Assembly (NCBI RefSeq): GCF_003597395.2
Contig: NC_133772.1
Span: 146,349,429-146,413,428 of the forward strand
Length of the DNA stretch: 64,000 bases
Direction: 5' to 3'
Source of the DNA: Chelonoidis abingdonii
Lineage: Eukaryota > Chordata > Testudines > Testudinidae
This document shows positions 1 to 12,500 of this stretch, piece after piece. The translations under genes were made by a program, and so were the position numbers. Within the stretch, counting starts at the first letter, position 1. Every line of letters starts with the position of its first letter. The notes beneath the pieces were generated by a model. The model searched no databases. It was not told the origin of the DNA and was given only the letters and a program-made list of their open reading frames with translations.

Positions 1-270
1 TAGGCTGTCTAATTTATGCTGGGGATCTTTCCAGCATCTGGAACAGTCAGGATTGGGAGGGCACAAAGCCACTGTAGCCCTCCTTTCCCCCTAGGCTGAG
101 AATTCTGTGCTGCCCAACTGCATTTAATTAACCACACAACCACATGCTTAGTTGTACACTGTAATCCATCAATGACATATGGTGGATCTAATGAGATTAT
201 TACCCACCATACATTTCCCGTATATGACACTCAAACTGGCAAAATCAGAGTAAGAAGTGTGCTGCAGTAC
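1..270. other. SYNE2 intron, truncated by the window edge
   Basis: Intron after exon w38. I see no exon or recognisable repeat in it. Confidence 0.6.
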
Positions 271-559
271 CTTTATTTGATGTATCCTTTCTTCCAGTGG
301 CAACTCGCCTTGCCATGAACTCAAGCCAATAACTGATTCTTTAAGTCTTTTTATCCAAGAAGACATGTTCTGTGCAAGTGCTTCAAAATTCTGCCCTTCC
401 ATGGACCGTGTCTGACTAATTCCTAGTGCTTCACTTATGTGTGTCTGTAGTTCCTGATACCGACTAATGAGATGACGGGATTCGGACACTGTTTCATCTC
501 TTGTAAACCCAGATTCCTTCAAAGAATTTGCCAGCTGAGATAAGGAGTTAAATGATTCT
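271..559 (-). CDS. SYNE2: SYNE2 exon w38: last rod exon in the window
   Basis: Window residues 1943-2039 (289 bp, phase 2 to 0). It encodes [20 protein letters not shown] and [20 protein letters not shown] and ends [13 protein letters not shown]. LxNSLKExGFT and MPLEERIQKIK are the human equivalents. Acceptor TTCAG, donor AAG|GTACTG. The next exon is beyond the left edge. Confidence 0.95.
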
Positions 560-3500
560 CTGAAAAATACAACAAATGAATCACAGTGTATCTGCTGTAA
601 CAAAGAGGAGTCAAGAAAGATACAAACTATCCCCCTTCCCCAAGACAAGGCTACCTCTGCTTTATTAGCATTTGGTAAAAGTTTTCTAATTTTATCTTCT
701 CATTTTTGGTCTCTGGCAATTTTTCTTCCTGAATGGTGAGCCATTCCTTCAAGCCACTGCTGTCTTCTTGAAGTCTAAAGAAACAACATATACAAAAATG
801 TATATGTTGGTAAGTAAGAAGTATTATATCTGTAATTACTAAAAATCATTGACAATAATATTTCACTGTAACAGATATGAAATCATCTAGGCCGTGATTT
901 AGCAAGGTACTATGCACATCCATAACTAAGCATGTGAGTAGCCCCACTGATTTCAAATGAACCATTGACAAGTTTTAAGCACATGCTCAAATATGTTGCT
1001 GAATCGGGGTCCTCATGATCTCTTTATTGTTAAGAACACTGAAGAAGTGAAACAAAACAGAAGAAAACAGCAGATTCCTCAGTAACACATGATTTACAAT
1101 GAAAATCAGAGTTATTTATTCTTCATTATGATTGTTTAAGAATGATATCACTTTATATCATCTATAAGTAAGCTGCTGGGAATAAATTTTAGCTCCCTAC
1201 CTAATGAGTTGCTGCAGAGAAGCACGAAGTTTCTTTTCTTGTTTTTGACATTTGGAGGTTATGCTTTGTAATTCTGCTTCTTGATCTCTCACCCAGCTAC
1301 TAAGCTGGTTAACATTTGCTTCAGGCAAATAACTCTTCACCTTACTCAAGAGAGATTTTACCTCTTGGATGTCAGTCTCTTTGCCTTCAAAAGTTAGGAA
1401 ACTCTTAATAAAAGCACAAACATGACAAATCAGAAATGCATTTAGCAAGTTTGCTGCTATATAATAAATATTTATATTCTATATAAACTTCTTAGTTTGT
1501 GTTATCACTATACGCTTTTTTAAAAAATCATTAGTGTCTCTTGCAAGGTATATTTACAGTGTTCTATTCATTTAAAACCCACCTCACCTAAGTGCAAATG
1601 GAAAAACTTCCTTGAAATATTAGGGGAAAGTAAAGAAGAAGAGAAGACAGAGATTCTCTTCTGGAGTAAAGTACACAAAGCAGAAGAATGAACCAAGCAT
1701 CCATAACTTTCATATTCAAATCTCTCATTAAGACTCACTTCTTCCATCAAGCCTTCAACTGTCGATAAACTATGATTGTCTGCTCCAGCCTGCAATTTGC
1801 ATTGTATCAGTCTGATGGAAGAAAGGGCAGGAAGGAAAAGGTTGAGGGCAAACAAGAATATCAACACTGATGGACTGGAAATCATGGAGAGTAAGTAACA
1901 AAGAATGGGCGTGTGATGGGCAATGCTGAAGGAGACCAGATGATGGTCAGAGAGGGGGAACGGAGCAACAGAGAGATCAGAGAGAGACCAGTGTGTGGTG
2001 AAGATCAAGTCAAGTGAACGGCCTTTTTGGTGAAAGGGAGAGTTGAACCAAAGCTGCAAGATGAAGGAAGACATGAAGGTGAGGAAACATGCAGTGAAGG
2101 GGTCAGATGGGTCATCAATGAAGAAGATGACATCATCGAGGATGACTGTGGGAGATTGTGAGGAGAGGACGACAGGGAGCCAGGAGTAAATCAGAGAGGA
2201 AAGGCTGATGGGAATGAGGATGCCTAGCGCTCCTAGGTGGTTACAGTAATATACAGATTAATAATAATACTAATAATAAGGGTGACATACTAGTTCCACT
2301 GAAGTCCATAGGGTTTTGCTATTGACTTCAATAGGGTCAGGATCACCTTAGTCTCTAAGGCCCTGATTCAGCATAATGCTTAAGCACTTTCTTAAGTCCC
2401 AATGACTTCAATTTAGTACGTTCGAGCATCTGACTTTCCTAACTATAGGTTAGAAATTTATCTCAAATGTACACTTCTTAACACAATTTTATTACCCCTT
2501 CCACTGACTGCCACACTGCTTTGTGACTCTACTCCAAAGTACAGGGTCCCTTGCTAACATGGGAGGGTGCAACCTCCTTCCAAAATATTTTGTATTTTAA
2601 AATATTCTAATATCTTACCATGAGCTTCTGCAATTTTTCTTCCAATGTCTGTTTTGTTTCTGATGGGTCAAAACAATCCTTTAAAGACAGCTGAGTGCTG
2701 CTGAACCAGTCATTAAAATCCTTACACTGATCTGCGGAAAGATAGAGTCTGACTTTTTTTTTTTTCTTATCCGGTAACAGAAAATCTCTACTCAATATGA
2801 AGATTTCAGTTAATCTCCTAATAATTATATGTATCAATGCTGTCCCTGGATGCTGCCTCTGAGTACATGACAGAAATGACAGAAAATGCTGCAGTCCTTA
2901 CTTCTTTCTTTTGGAATCCATCCTTGTATTGACAGTGAACATGACATGCTGGAGCACCGAGCTCAGCGGCCTGTTTGTGACATTTTCAGAAAACGATGCC
3001 TGAGATAATCTATCATCAAACATTCTGATTTACTGTTGCTACTCTGGCCTCTATCACAAATAAAGACTATTCAGCAATTACTATTCCCAGTGACTGCAGG
3101 CTGATATTCTCTTTGGTTGAAATTCTCTGTGGGCATAACTCCAATGGAGTTACACCGGGAGGTTAAAGATACCCATCGTCCTGGTTTGGCAACTAGAATA
3201 TGTCACCTAGACCTGAAAATAAACACTTATGAATAGGCCATATCAAGAAGCTAAGCCCTGTTCACATATGCATTGCGGCAGCAAAGTTCTGATAACCTTT
3301 CTTATTGCCAGATCTCAAATGCCGATCTGAAAGGATGGAATCTTGAAGGAGTTCCTCAGACACTACGGAACACAAAGACCTGTCATGATTCTCTACACAG
3401 GGCCCAATCTACAGCCTTTACTCTAACAGAACTTCCATTTAATTCAATAGGAATTTTGTGCAAGTAAAGACTGCGGGACAGGGCCCACAGCTCAGAAAGA

Positions 3501-6500
3501 ATGTGGAGACTGAGGGTCAGATCCTGAGCTGGAGTAAGGAGACATGGTTCCATTGCAGCAAATGGAACTATTCCATTTTACGCCAGTTAAGGATCTAGCC
3601 CTCAACTTTTGACTTGCGAGTTACAACATTCAAGCACTTCCTCGACACAGACACGTATGTCAGTCTTTAAAAGTGAAACCCATTTTTGCTTACAGTTCAA
3701 AAGACTGATAAAATGATCCTGGAAAATGTGTTTCTTTGTATTAAATAAATCAGTGATAAACTGAAGCTGCTTCTTTAATTCAGCCACTTCTGGAGTCAGA
3801 CAACCTGTCTTTTTTTGGAGTAATTTCACATGGTGTTTTTGTTGGAGAATTTTCTGATGTAGCTCCTAAATTAAAAAAATAAACAAATTAAAAAGGAAGA
3901 AAGTTAGTGATATATTAAAAGGCATCTAAGGTTAAGGAGAAGGTTTCAGCATGCACTGTACAAAGCTGTTTTGTGACAAATTAAATTGTTTTAAGAAGGG
4001 GTCATTTCAAAATATGTCAAAATATATTAACATTATTTATGCAACAAATGAACAGGGATAAATACTAAACGGTGAGCAGGCGTTATTACACTTACACACA
4101 CACACACACACACACACTTCTGCATCACACACAACAGACAGGTGGAGGTTATAGCAATGTAACAAACTGGAGGGCCATAAATAAATAGCATTTATCATGC
4201 ACCTTTGTATCACTTGCATTATGCACACTTATCCCTCTCACAGGAACTTATTCTAACATTTCAAACCACTTAGCAGCCACAGCATTGTTGGTTTTTTAAA
4301 ATAAACATTCTTCTGCCAAATACATTTTTACTTCTCTCCTAAACATGGAATTTGTTATCTCTAGACCCTGCAAGGCTAGATGCAGGAGGCCAGATCCTTA
4401 GCCCTGCTCTGTCCCTTCTGGAGGTGCAAATGGGGTGGAAAGTTGGCTTAAATAGCCAAGTGGGGATTCCCTTGCATAGAGGAATGCCCTCGTGGCATAA
4501 AGTCAGCATAGTTGGCTCTGTATCACCAGCTCCTGGCAAATGATACAGCTCTACAGTATAGCCCAACATCACGATGTGACCCAGCCCAATATATGCACTG
4601 GGAATTTAATACCTTTTGGGGTGGTGCGTGATTACTAAGCCCAACACAAACTACTATTTCAGGTAGCTAAAATGTCTGATTAGCTAGCTATATAATACTT
4701 AAAGAAAGCAGGCCTTTCCTTCTTGTTTGTGAGTAACTTTGGGAAATACTGGGAGTCAAGCTAAATTCTTTACTTCATTGTTCTACCAGCTTCAACCTTT
4801 TTAAAATACATGACAGAAACACATATGAAGAGCTGCCATTGAAAGAAAAGGTTATCAAAATTACAGGAGATGCATAATTAGATATACAGTACCTCTAATT
4901 TCGTAAAGATCTCTAAAGTGTCAGAGGGGAATAAAGCTTTTAAAAGTGATTCTGTCATCCCAATCTGTGTCTTGGCAAGGTCAAAGTCCCCTTTTAGCTC
5001 TGCTGAATTGCCATTGAGTTCACTGGGTCTCATCTTATTCGGTAAGTGCTTTCTTATTAGCTCCATTTTGTTCTCAACAGATGACTTGATGACCTTAAAA
5101 TTGGAAAGGCACAAGCAGCACAAGTAGTTTTACTGGACTAGTTTGCTACAAAATGGGGCTCAAGAGAGTTTAACCCTTTTATTACCTAACCTTTCTACAT
5201 TAATTGCATTTTCCTCCATTCTAAACTACAGTACTTTCTTTTTTTCTTATCTCTGATATTTAAGAAAAGAATCTAATCCTACACTGAGAGTGTTGCTGCT
5301 GCTTTAAATGAGTAAAGTTTATTCTTCTGACTACATGAATACTCTCAGCTGAACATGGGCACTAGTCTCCTCTCCACTTCTGGGAACAATGAGGAGCCAG
5401 ATCTCTCTGATCCATACATTGACATTCTGCCCTGTCCCAGGCATCCTGCAGAAGCATTGCCACCAGAGCGCCACATGGCTCCACTGCAGGCTTCCAAAGA
5501 CACAGCAAGGAGGGGATGGAGACAGAAGGGAGCAGAACAAGTCCCCATCAGCTTACAAGGCAACAGGATCACTCCATGGCCCTCATAGCTGTTCTAGGCG
5601 CACAGAAATTGCCCCCTGAGTTGCTTACAATGGTCATGTCCTCACCCCAGAACACCATCCTTGAGAGCTTAGGCACACAAGAAGTTGAGTCTGAATTGCA
5701 CAGGGGTTGTAAACCCCCTACATAAACTTGCCACACTGATTCTGCTCATTTTTGGAAATATGTGCCCATATGAGGAAAAGGCTTTGTCCTTAACCTAGGG
5801 AATTAATGCACCAGTGCAAAAACATTTATACTGACTTACTACAGAACCTACAAGAAAAGAACACAGTAAATACAACAGACGTGTTAAAAATCCATCGTTA
5901 AGTAGCTTATTGCCTGACTGGAGTTCCCCTTAGTGCAAAGTGGCTCTTCAATGCCCTCTACTTAGAGTAGTGGCTAAAGGCCTGGTCCTACTCCCCTGGA
6001 AATCAATGGGCATCCATCCATTAGCTATAAAAGAAGTTGGATCAGGCCCTAAATCAAGGGAGGTCAAAATTTTTGGCCCAAGAACCACATCTGGGTGGAG
6101 AAACTGTATGCAGGGCCATGAATGTAGGGCTGGGGCAAGGGGCTGGGGTGTGGGAGAGGGTACAGTGTGCAGGAAGGGGCTCGGGACAAGGGGTTGAGGT
6201 GCAGGAGGGTTGCAGGGTGCAGGAGGGAGCTCAGGGCAGGAGGTTGGGGTGCAGGAGGGGTTTGGGGTGCGGGCTCCCGCCCAGCGCCGCTTACCTCAAG
6301 CAGCACCGGGGTGGCAGCAGCACATAGTGAGACTAAGGCAGGCTTCCTGCCTGCCCTGGCCCTGCGCCGCTCCCGAAAGTGGCCAGCATGTCCAGCAGTG
6401 GCTCCAGAGGGTGGGGTGGTGCAAGCAGCTCCACAGTGTAACGCCCCCGAAGCTCCCATTGGCTGCGGTTCCCCATTCCCAGCCAAAGGGAGGTGCAGGG

Positions 6501-9500
6501 GTGGTGCCTGCAAGCAAGGGCAATGCATGAAGCCCTCTGCCCTCCCCCCCCCGGCGGCCACAGGGACATGGTGCTGCAGGGCCAGGGCAGACAGGGAGCC
6601 TGCCTTAGCCCCACTGCGCCATGGGACTGGCAATCCCACGGGCTGGACTGAAAGCCCTGACAGGCCGGATCTGACCTGTGGGCTGTAGTTTGCCCTCCCC
6701 CGCCCTAAATGCCACAGTTTGATCCCAGGACAGCAGAGGACAGACTGAGCCGTTAACGTTTAAAAATACTGGTTTGGTTCACACAATTTATTTTAAAAAA
6801 GGGGCAAATTAAATGTTGATCTTAATATTCAACAGAAATATCTCCCTTGCCCCATGGTCAAGGCAAACCAAAGTAATGATTGTGGTGAACAGGGCACTAA
6901 TGGCTAGATTACAATTATCAATGCTATCATGTTAACCATATAAGTCACCCCTTACCTGTAACTCCAATGGAGGCTCACTGTTATGAAGAAGATGCTCTAT
7001 CTCAGCCACTTTTCGGTCAAATTCCTCTAAGCTTTGCTCTTGGACCTGTAAAGAAGACTAAAGAGAGGGGGAGGGGGAGACACCAATATACCTGTAACTA
7101 CATAATTTTCTGTTGAATTTAATTTCCATTTTCCTACTAGAGTACAATGATGATATTACTAATTTATTGAGCCTGTGTGCTAAATTCCCTTTCAGATTTC
7201 CATGGGAGTTATGTGTGAAATGAGTTCAGGACTAAATCCTGATTATATTTTAAGGGTAATACTTTAGGGTGATTTGATGATATTTCATAATGCTGTCTGC
7301 ATCTCTGCGGATTTTCAGGTATATAATAGCCCAATCCAACACCTACTGAAGTCTTGGGCATTGGATCAATCCATCAAAATTTGATTGTCCAAGTTAAAAT
7401 ACCCTGGGTGAGCTTCAACTTCTGAAACAGCTGCTATCAGAAACATTCTACATGTTACATTCATGAATCCATGTGCCTCATTCACTCAGGGCAAAATATT
7501 CCTTTTTCTCCTTCTCTACCTACTTAGCAAGTGACTCATTTCTGTCCACTCACTCATTCCAGTTCACACAAAGAGGAGTTTCCAGTTTCATGCCAACAAC
7601 ATAAAGAACACAAGAAAATTGTGCAACTTCTTTCACATAATTTATATGGAAACCATCTTTTAAAAGGCTGTAAAATATTTCACAATCTAGCTCCTGTCAT
7701 GCTAAACTTTTTGGAAACATATAGACTTAAAATGAGCTGTATTTAACTACATTGCTATAATGGAGCTGTGATTAAGGATGATGGTTAATATTACACACTA
7801 AATATGTTGCAACAATTTTATTGCACAAACATTCACATAGATCTTTCATGGTAAAGGAAAAAATGGATAACTGTCCGAGATTCCCTGGGAACTTATATAA
7901 GTCTTACATTTAATATAACTATGCTGGATCAGTTTTCCTTCCTTGCTTGATCTCTTTTGCACTGCTGAAGCATGGGTGATGGAAACTGATTTTCTCTCTC
8001 CTGCTGAGGGTTCTTCCTCACATAAGGGAATCCACAGCTGGTATGAACTCCGCCTAATTCCTACACCTACCACACCTAACCCTAGTAAAGGACGCATGCC
8101 AGCGGTGTGGCCATAGCATACTGTTTTTCAACAGTTTCTAGGTGACAAAATGGCTCTTAGGGGACAGATGCCAGCTGCTGTACTTTAGAGCAGCGCTGAC
8201 GTATTCCAAACTATTCCAAGATAAACAATAAAAATATGAAAATAGCAATACATAGTGTGATGTCTCACTCCATATTCTTTATGAAAATATGCTTATAATA
8301 TGAAAATAACTGAGACGTACTTTATACAAGATAGGTCTTGTAAGATATCATTGGAAAGGTTATGATTTACTGAATGTGATTATCCAATCCATATGCCTGT
8401 ATCATTTCTGTATCTGATGTTAGCAATATTGACTATGTATCTGTATTTCAACTATGCTACTTTGGATGACGACCACTGCAAACACTTCAGGTACAACAAT
8501 GGAAAAGCCAGACAGGGCTCATGGCCCATCAGCGAGGACAACGGACTGTGAAAAGCTTGGCCTTCCTGTGGATGCTCCATACTGCCACTGACTCATGGAT
8601 GCTGTAATACTACAGAGTCAGGTGGTCTTGTCACCTGATACTAAAACCTACCTGGGACTTCTTGTAATTTTCCACTGGAAGGGGAGGTGGGGGAGGGGTC
8701 AAGTCTGGAAAACAAAGTATTCCCACCTTATGTAAATCCTATTTAAGGGAGGGGAGGAAGGCAAATGGGGCTCCTCCTCTCCATGGTGGTCTGCCCAAGG
8801 AGAAAGACTGCAAAAGCCACCTGAAGGGAAGGCAAGTGGAGAGTCCAGACTGAGACAGAGGTCCAGTCTGAAAAGGAATATAACTGGAACTCTGAACCAC
8901 AGAAACTCTGCAACCTGCCTGCAACAATATCTAGGTTGAAAAATACTATTTGTAACCAATTTCTTTAGTGAAACGAGCTTAGTTTGCATGTTTAATTTCA
9001 TTTGGTCAATAATCTGCTTTGTTCTGTTTGTTACCCCTTTTACTACTTAAAATCTGACTTTTATAGTTAATAAAGTTTATTTTGTTTAATATTAAACCTC
9101 TTTCTGTAATTTCTAACTGGGGGTTTGTGAAGAGGGAAGTTTTGCATACTTTCCTCCACACTGAGGGAGGAGGTGGATTTCATAATATATCTTTGGGTCT
9201 GCACTCCAAGGGAGGTGGACACCTGAGTGCTAGAGCAAGTCCCTTAAGCTGAGCGTTCCCTGAACTGATCTCAGTGTCTGTTTCATTCTGCAGTGGGGGT
9301 AGTGCAGCCTGTGTGTTGGAACAGGTTTGACAGCCTGACTCAGCAAGACAGGTAAAAAGAGTGCCCAAATTGGCATAATAGGCGGGCTCAGTTGGTATCT
9401 CAGCATATAAGATTGCATTTCAAGGGGTCCAACCCGTCTCACCTACATGGCCATATACACACACACACACACACACACCCACACACACACCCTTATCCCT

Positions 9501-12500
9501 GTTTCTCTGACAGGTTCTATGTTTGGAGCACATTGTGGGTGCTCTTACACTATACATACTCATGCACTCAAGGCTTGTCTACACAAACATTTAGTTCTTG
9601 GCAAGCTGGGTTGTCTATCTACCCTGTACTAACCTGCTGCAAACTAACTGTCCCTGTGAACCCTGCTGACTTCCATTATTTGATCTAGTCCCATTTCAAA
9701 GAAGACTAAATCAAAGTGAATTAATGAATCATTAAGTTTCCAAGATCTGCATCCTAGTGAGGTACACAATTAATTCAGTGAACTTGCTCTGCAATTTCAG
9801 AGCAAATTACAAATTTCGAGACTTTTTCTGTGTATCACTGATATTTATAACCAACATGTACCTTTATATCCTACAAATCCTTAAAATGTTGGAATGAGTT
9901 TGTTGTATTTAATTGACTAATATTATCTCAGTCAAATTACCTTCAATTGTGTCACCTCCTCTTCAGTCAGCTGATGTTCTTCTATGCTCCTAAGTTGTGT
10001 ATTTGCCCATGTGTCAGTCTTGCTGAATAAATTAAGAAGTTTGTCCCACAAAGCCAGAGCTCTTCCCAAATTATTACAATAGTTTTCAGTTTTTTCATTG
10101 ATCTACCACAAGATTTATAATAAAAAACAAATTTTAGAAAATAAAGTAAGATTCTTAGCAGAAAGGCAATATGATAAAGACTAAATGAGATGGAAATACA
10201 CAAACCACGAGGGGAGTAGCTGCAAAAAAATCTCATACGTCTTCATTCTGCACTGGTCACAGAGAAAACATTGCAATCTCTTACTAAATATGGCTTTCTG
10301 CAATACCATATCAAACACAATGACTTGTCTCCAGTTTAAAAACAGATTTAGCAGCATGACTTGCTAATCAAATTTTATCTACTCTCAATAAGTACCATTT
10401 TATCTCAGCATCAATGCACTACTTAGACTGACACTTTCGAACATAACAATCTCTTACGAATTGCACAGGCACAGTAATCCTCTATATTGTTTCCAAAGTC
10501 TAAACCAACAGAAGTTGCCATAAAAGCTTAAAAATCCAACCAGCAAAAGCAAATATTGCCTTTTTGTATGCCCCAGAATTGTCCATTGTAGGAGTGTGCC
10601 CATGACATATATAGCCTTATATATCACAAACAATGAGGTTGAAGACATAGTCTAAGCTTTGCTTTGAAAAACACTTGACTTTATCTCTTAAGAGTCTTTG
10701 ACATTCTGCATTTAATTTATTCTAAATATTACGCGCAAGTCAGAATCAATTACTATAATGCATAACAGATAAGACCTCGCTGATAATTTACTTTTTACAT
10801 ACATCCAGCCATCTGTCCACAATAATGTCAGCCTCATTCTGAAAGGGAGGCTCCTCGAAGCTTCTCATTTTATTGATCTGGAAGTGGAGGTTTTTGCAGA
10901 TCTGATTTATTTTCTCTACATCTTCAGAGTGATCGTTAAATTCTTCTTTAACCGCTTCAATCTGTGAAAAAGAAAGAATGTATATTTGAAAGCATGTGTC
11001 CTGCATTTGGTCAAAACTCTTGTTTATCCACCAAATCTTTTTTTTTTTGGTTAACTATCATGCTGTTCTTTTCAATTTAGAAACACAGCAGCATGACCCA
11101 AAATAATCCATTTTATCTAATACGGTGAGACTAAGAATCCATCCTCTGTCATTATATCCCAGTGTCTGTACTACTGATCGGAACATTCCACCTGTCACTC
11201 TAACTACATCATATACAGACTGTAAATTGCTAAATGAGGAATAGGAATATTGGTTTACAAATAAATTTCTGGCTTATGCGACCCAAACAATTTGCCTCAA
11301 ACAAATTAATATCCACAGACATCAAAAATGAATTATATCCATATACTGTTTCAGATACTGAATGAAACAATATCTGTATAACAATAATCTGATTCACACC
11401 AAGCTCTGAGAGATATAATTTAGGATTCTGATTCTCAGTTTTATCACTGCATATTCCTAAAAATAGGGACTGCCAAAATAAACTCACATTGGTTTAAACA
11501 GCATACTGCCATTCATTTTAATTTTTATTTAAATCCTAAAACAGTTTCTTAGTATACGAATATAATATCAGTGCATATTTATAAACAACATTTAAAAATG
11601 AAGAAAATGAAATACTGACCTCTAGTGTTTGGCAATTTGACATTAATGGATCTATCTTTTATCTCCAGACAATGTTCTCTTAGGATATGTCTACACTGCA
11701 ATGTAATCCCATGGTTTGAACTCAGGCTCAAACCTAACCCCCCTTCCATTTACATACAAATCGCACTAACCCAAAGCTTGGACCCAGGACCCCACGAGAT
11801 GGAGGTTCCAAGCCTGAGTCAAACTAGATCCCAGCGTTCAAGCCCTACTGCTCTGCAATGTAGGTACAGTCTCGTGCTCTGGGAGTCTGCCAAAAGAATC
11901 CTATAGGCCAACTTTCTTTGCCCCCTGGATAGTTTAATTTGGGGGACAGTCCAGTTTTCCAACACTGCACCACAAACAAAGAGCTAGAGCGGCCAAATTT
12001 GGGTGGATGCTAGGAAGCCTGGGATATGGGTGGTTGGACTCAGGCCCACATAATGCAGTGTACACAAGAGTCCCAGGGTTCAACAATTCCTAACCTGAGG
12101 TTACAATGAGTACAGACACTCAAGCCTTAGGTTAACAAACTCAGGATCCAACAACTCGAGTTCTACTAACCCTGGGCTTACATTGCAGTGTAGACATATT
12201 ATAGATGCAGCCAGCCACTGAGAAAGAGGTGTGGGGAAGGTCTTGCGGCCCAGAATGAGAACAGACTTTCTGTCCTACTATTTGATGGGAAAGTAACTGT
12301 AACAGCGCACTGGTACTTGAGTGCATATGCATGTCCTGGTGCATCTGTTACAGGCTCCAGCCCTTTAAACCTGGAAGTTGTAGTCATAAGGCACATGATT
12401 ATGAACAAGCACATGACCTAGAGAAAACCAGACAGAAAGCTCACCACCTAGGCCTGGTGGATGGTCTGGTAGACACTGGGAATCAGGAAAATCCCAGTGT

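Noticed and set aside
6064..6688. Overlapping open frames of up to about 190 residues on both strands
   Set aside because: They lie in a GC-rich hAT-like element, have low-complexity composition (G, A, P, R) and no domain or splice context.
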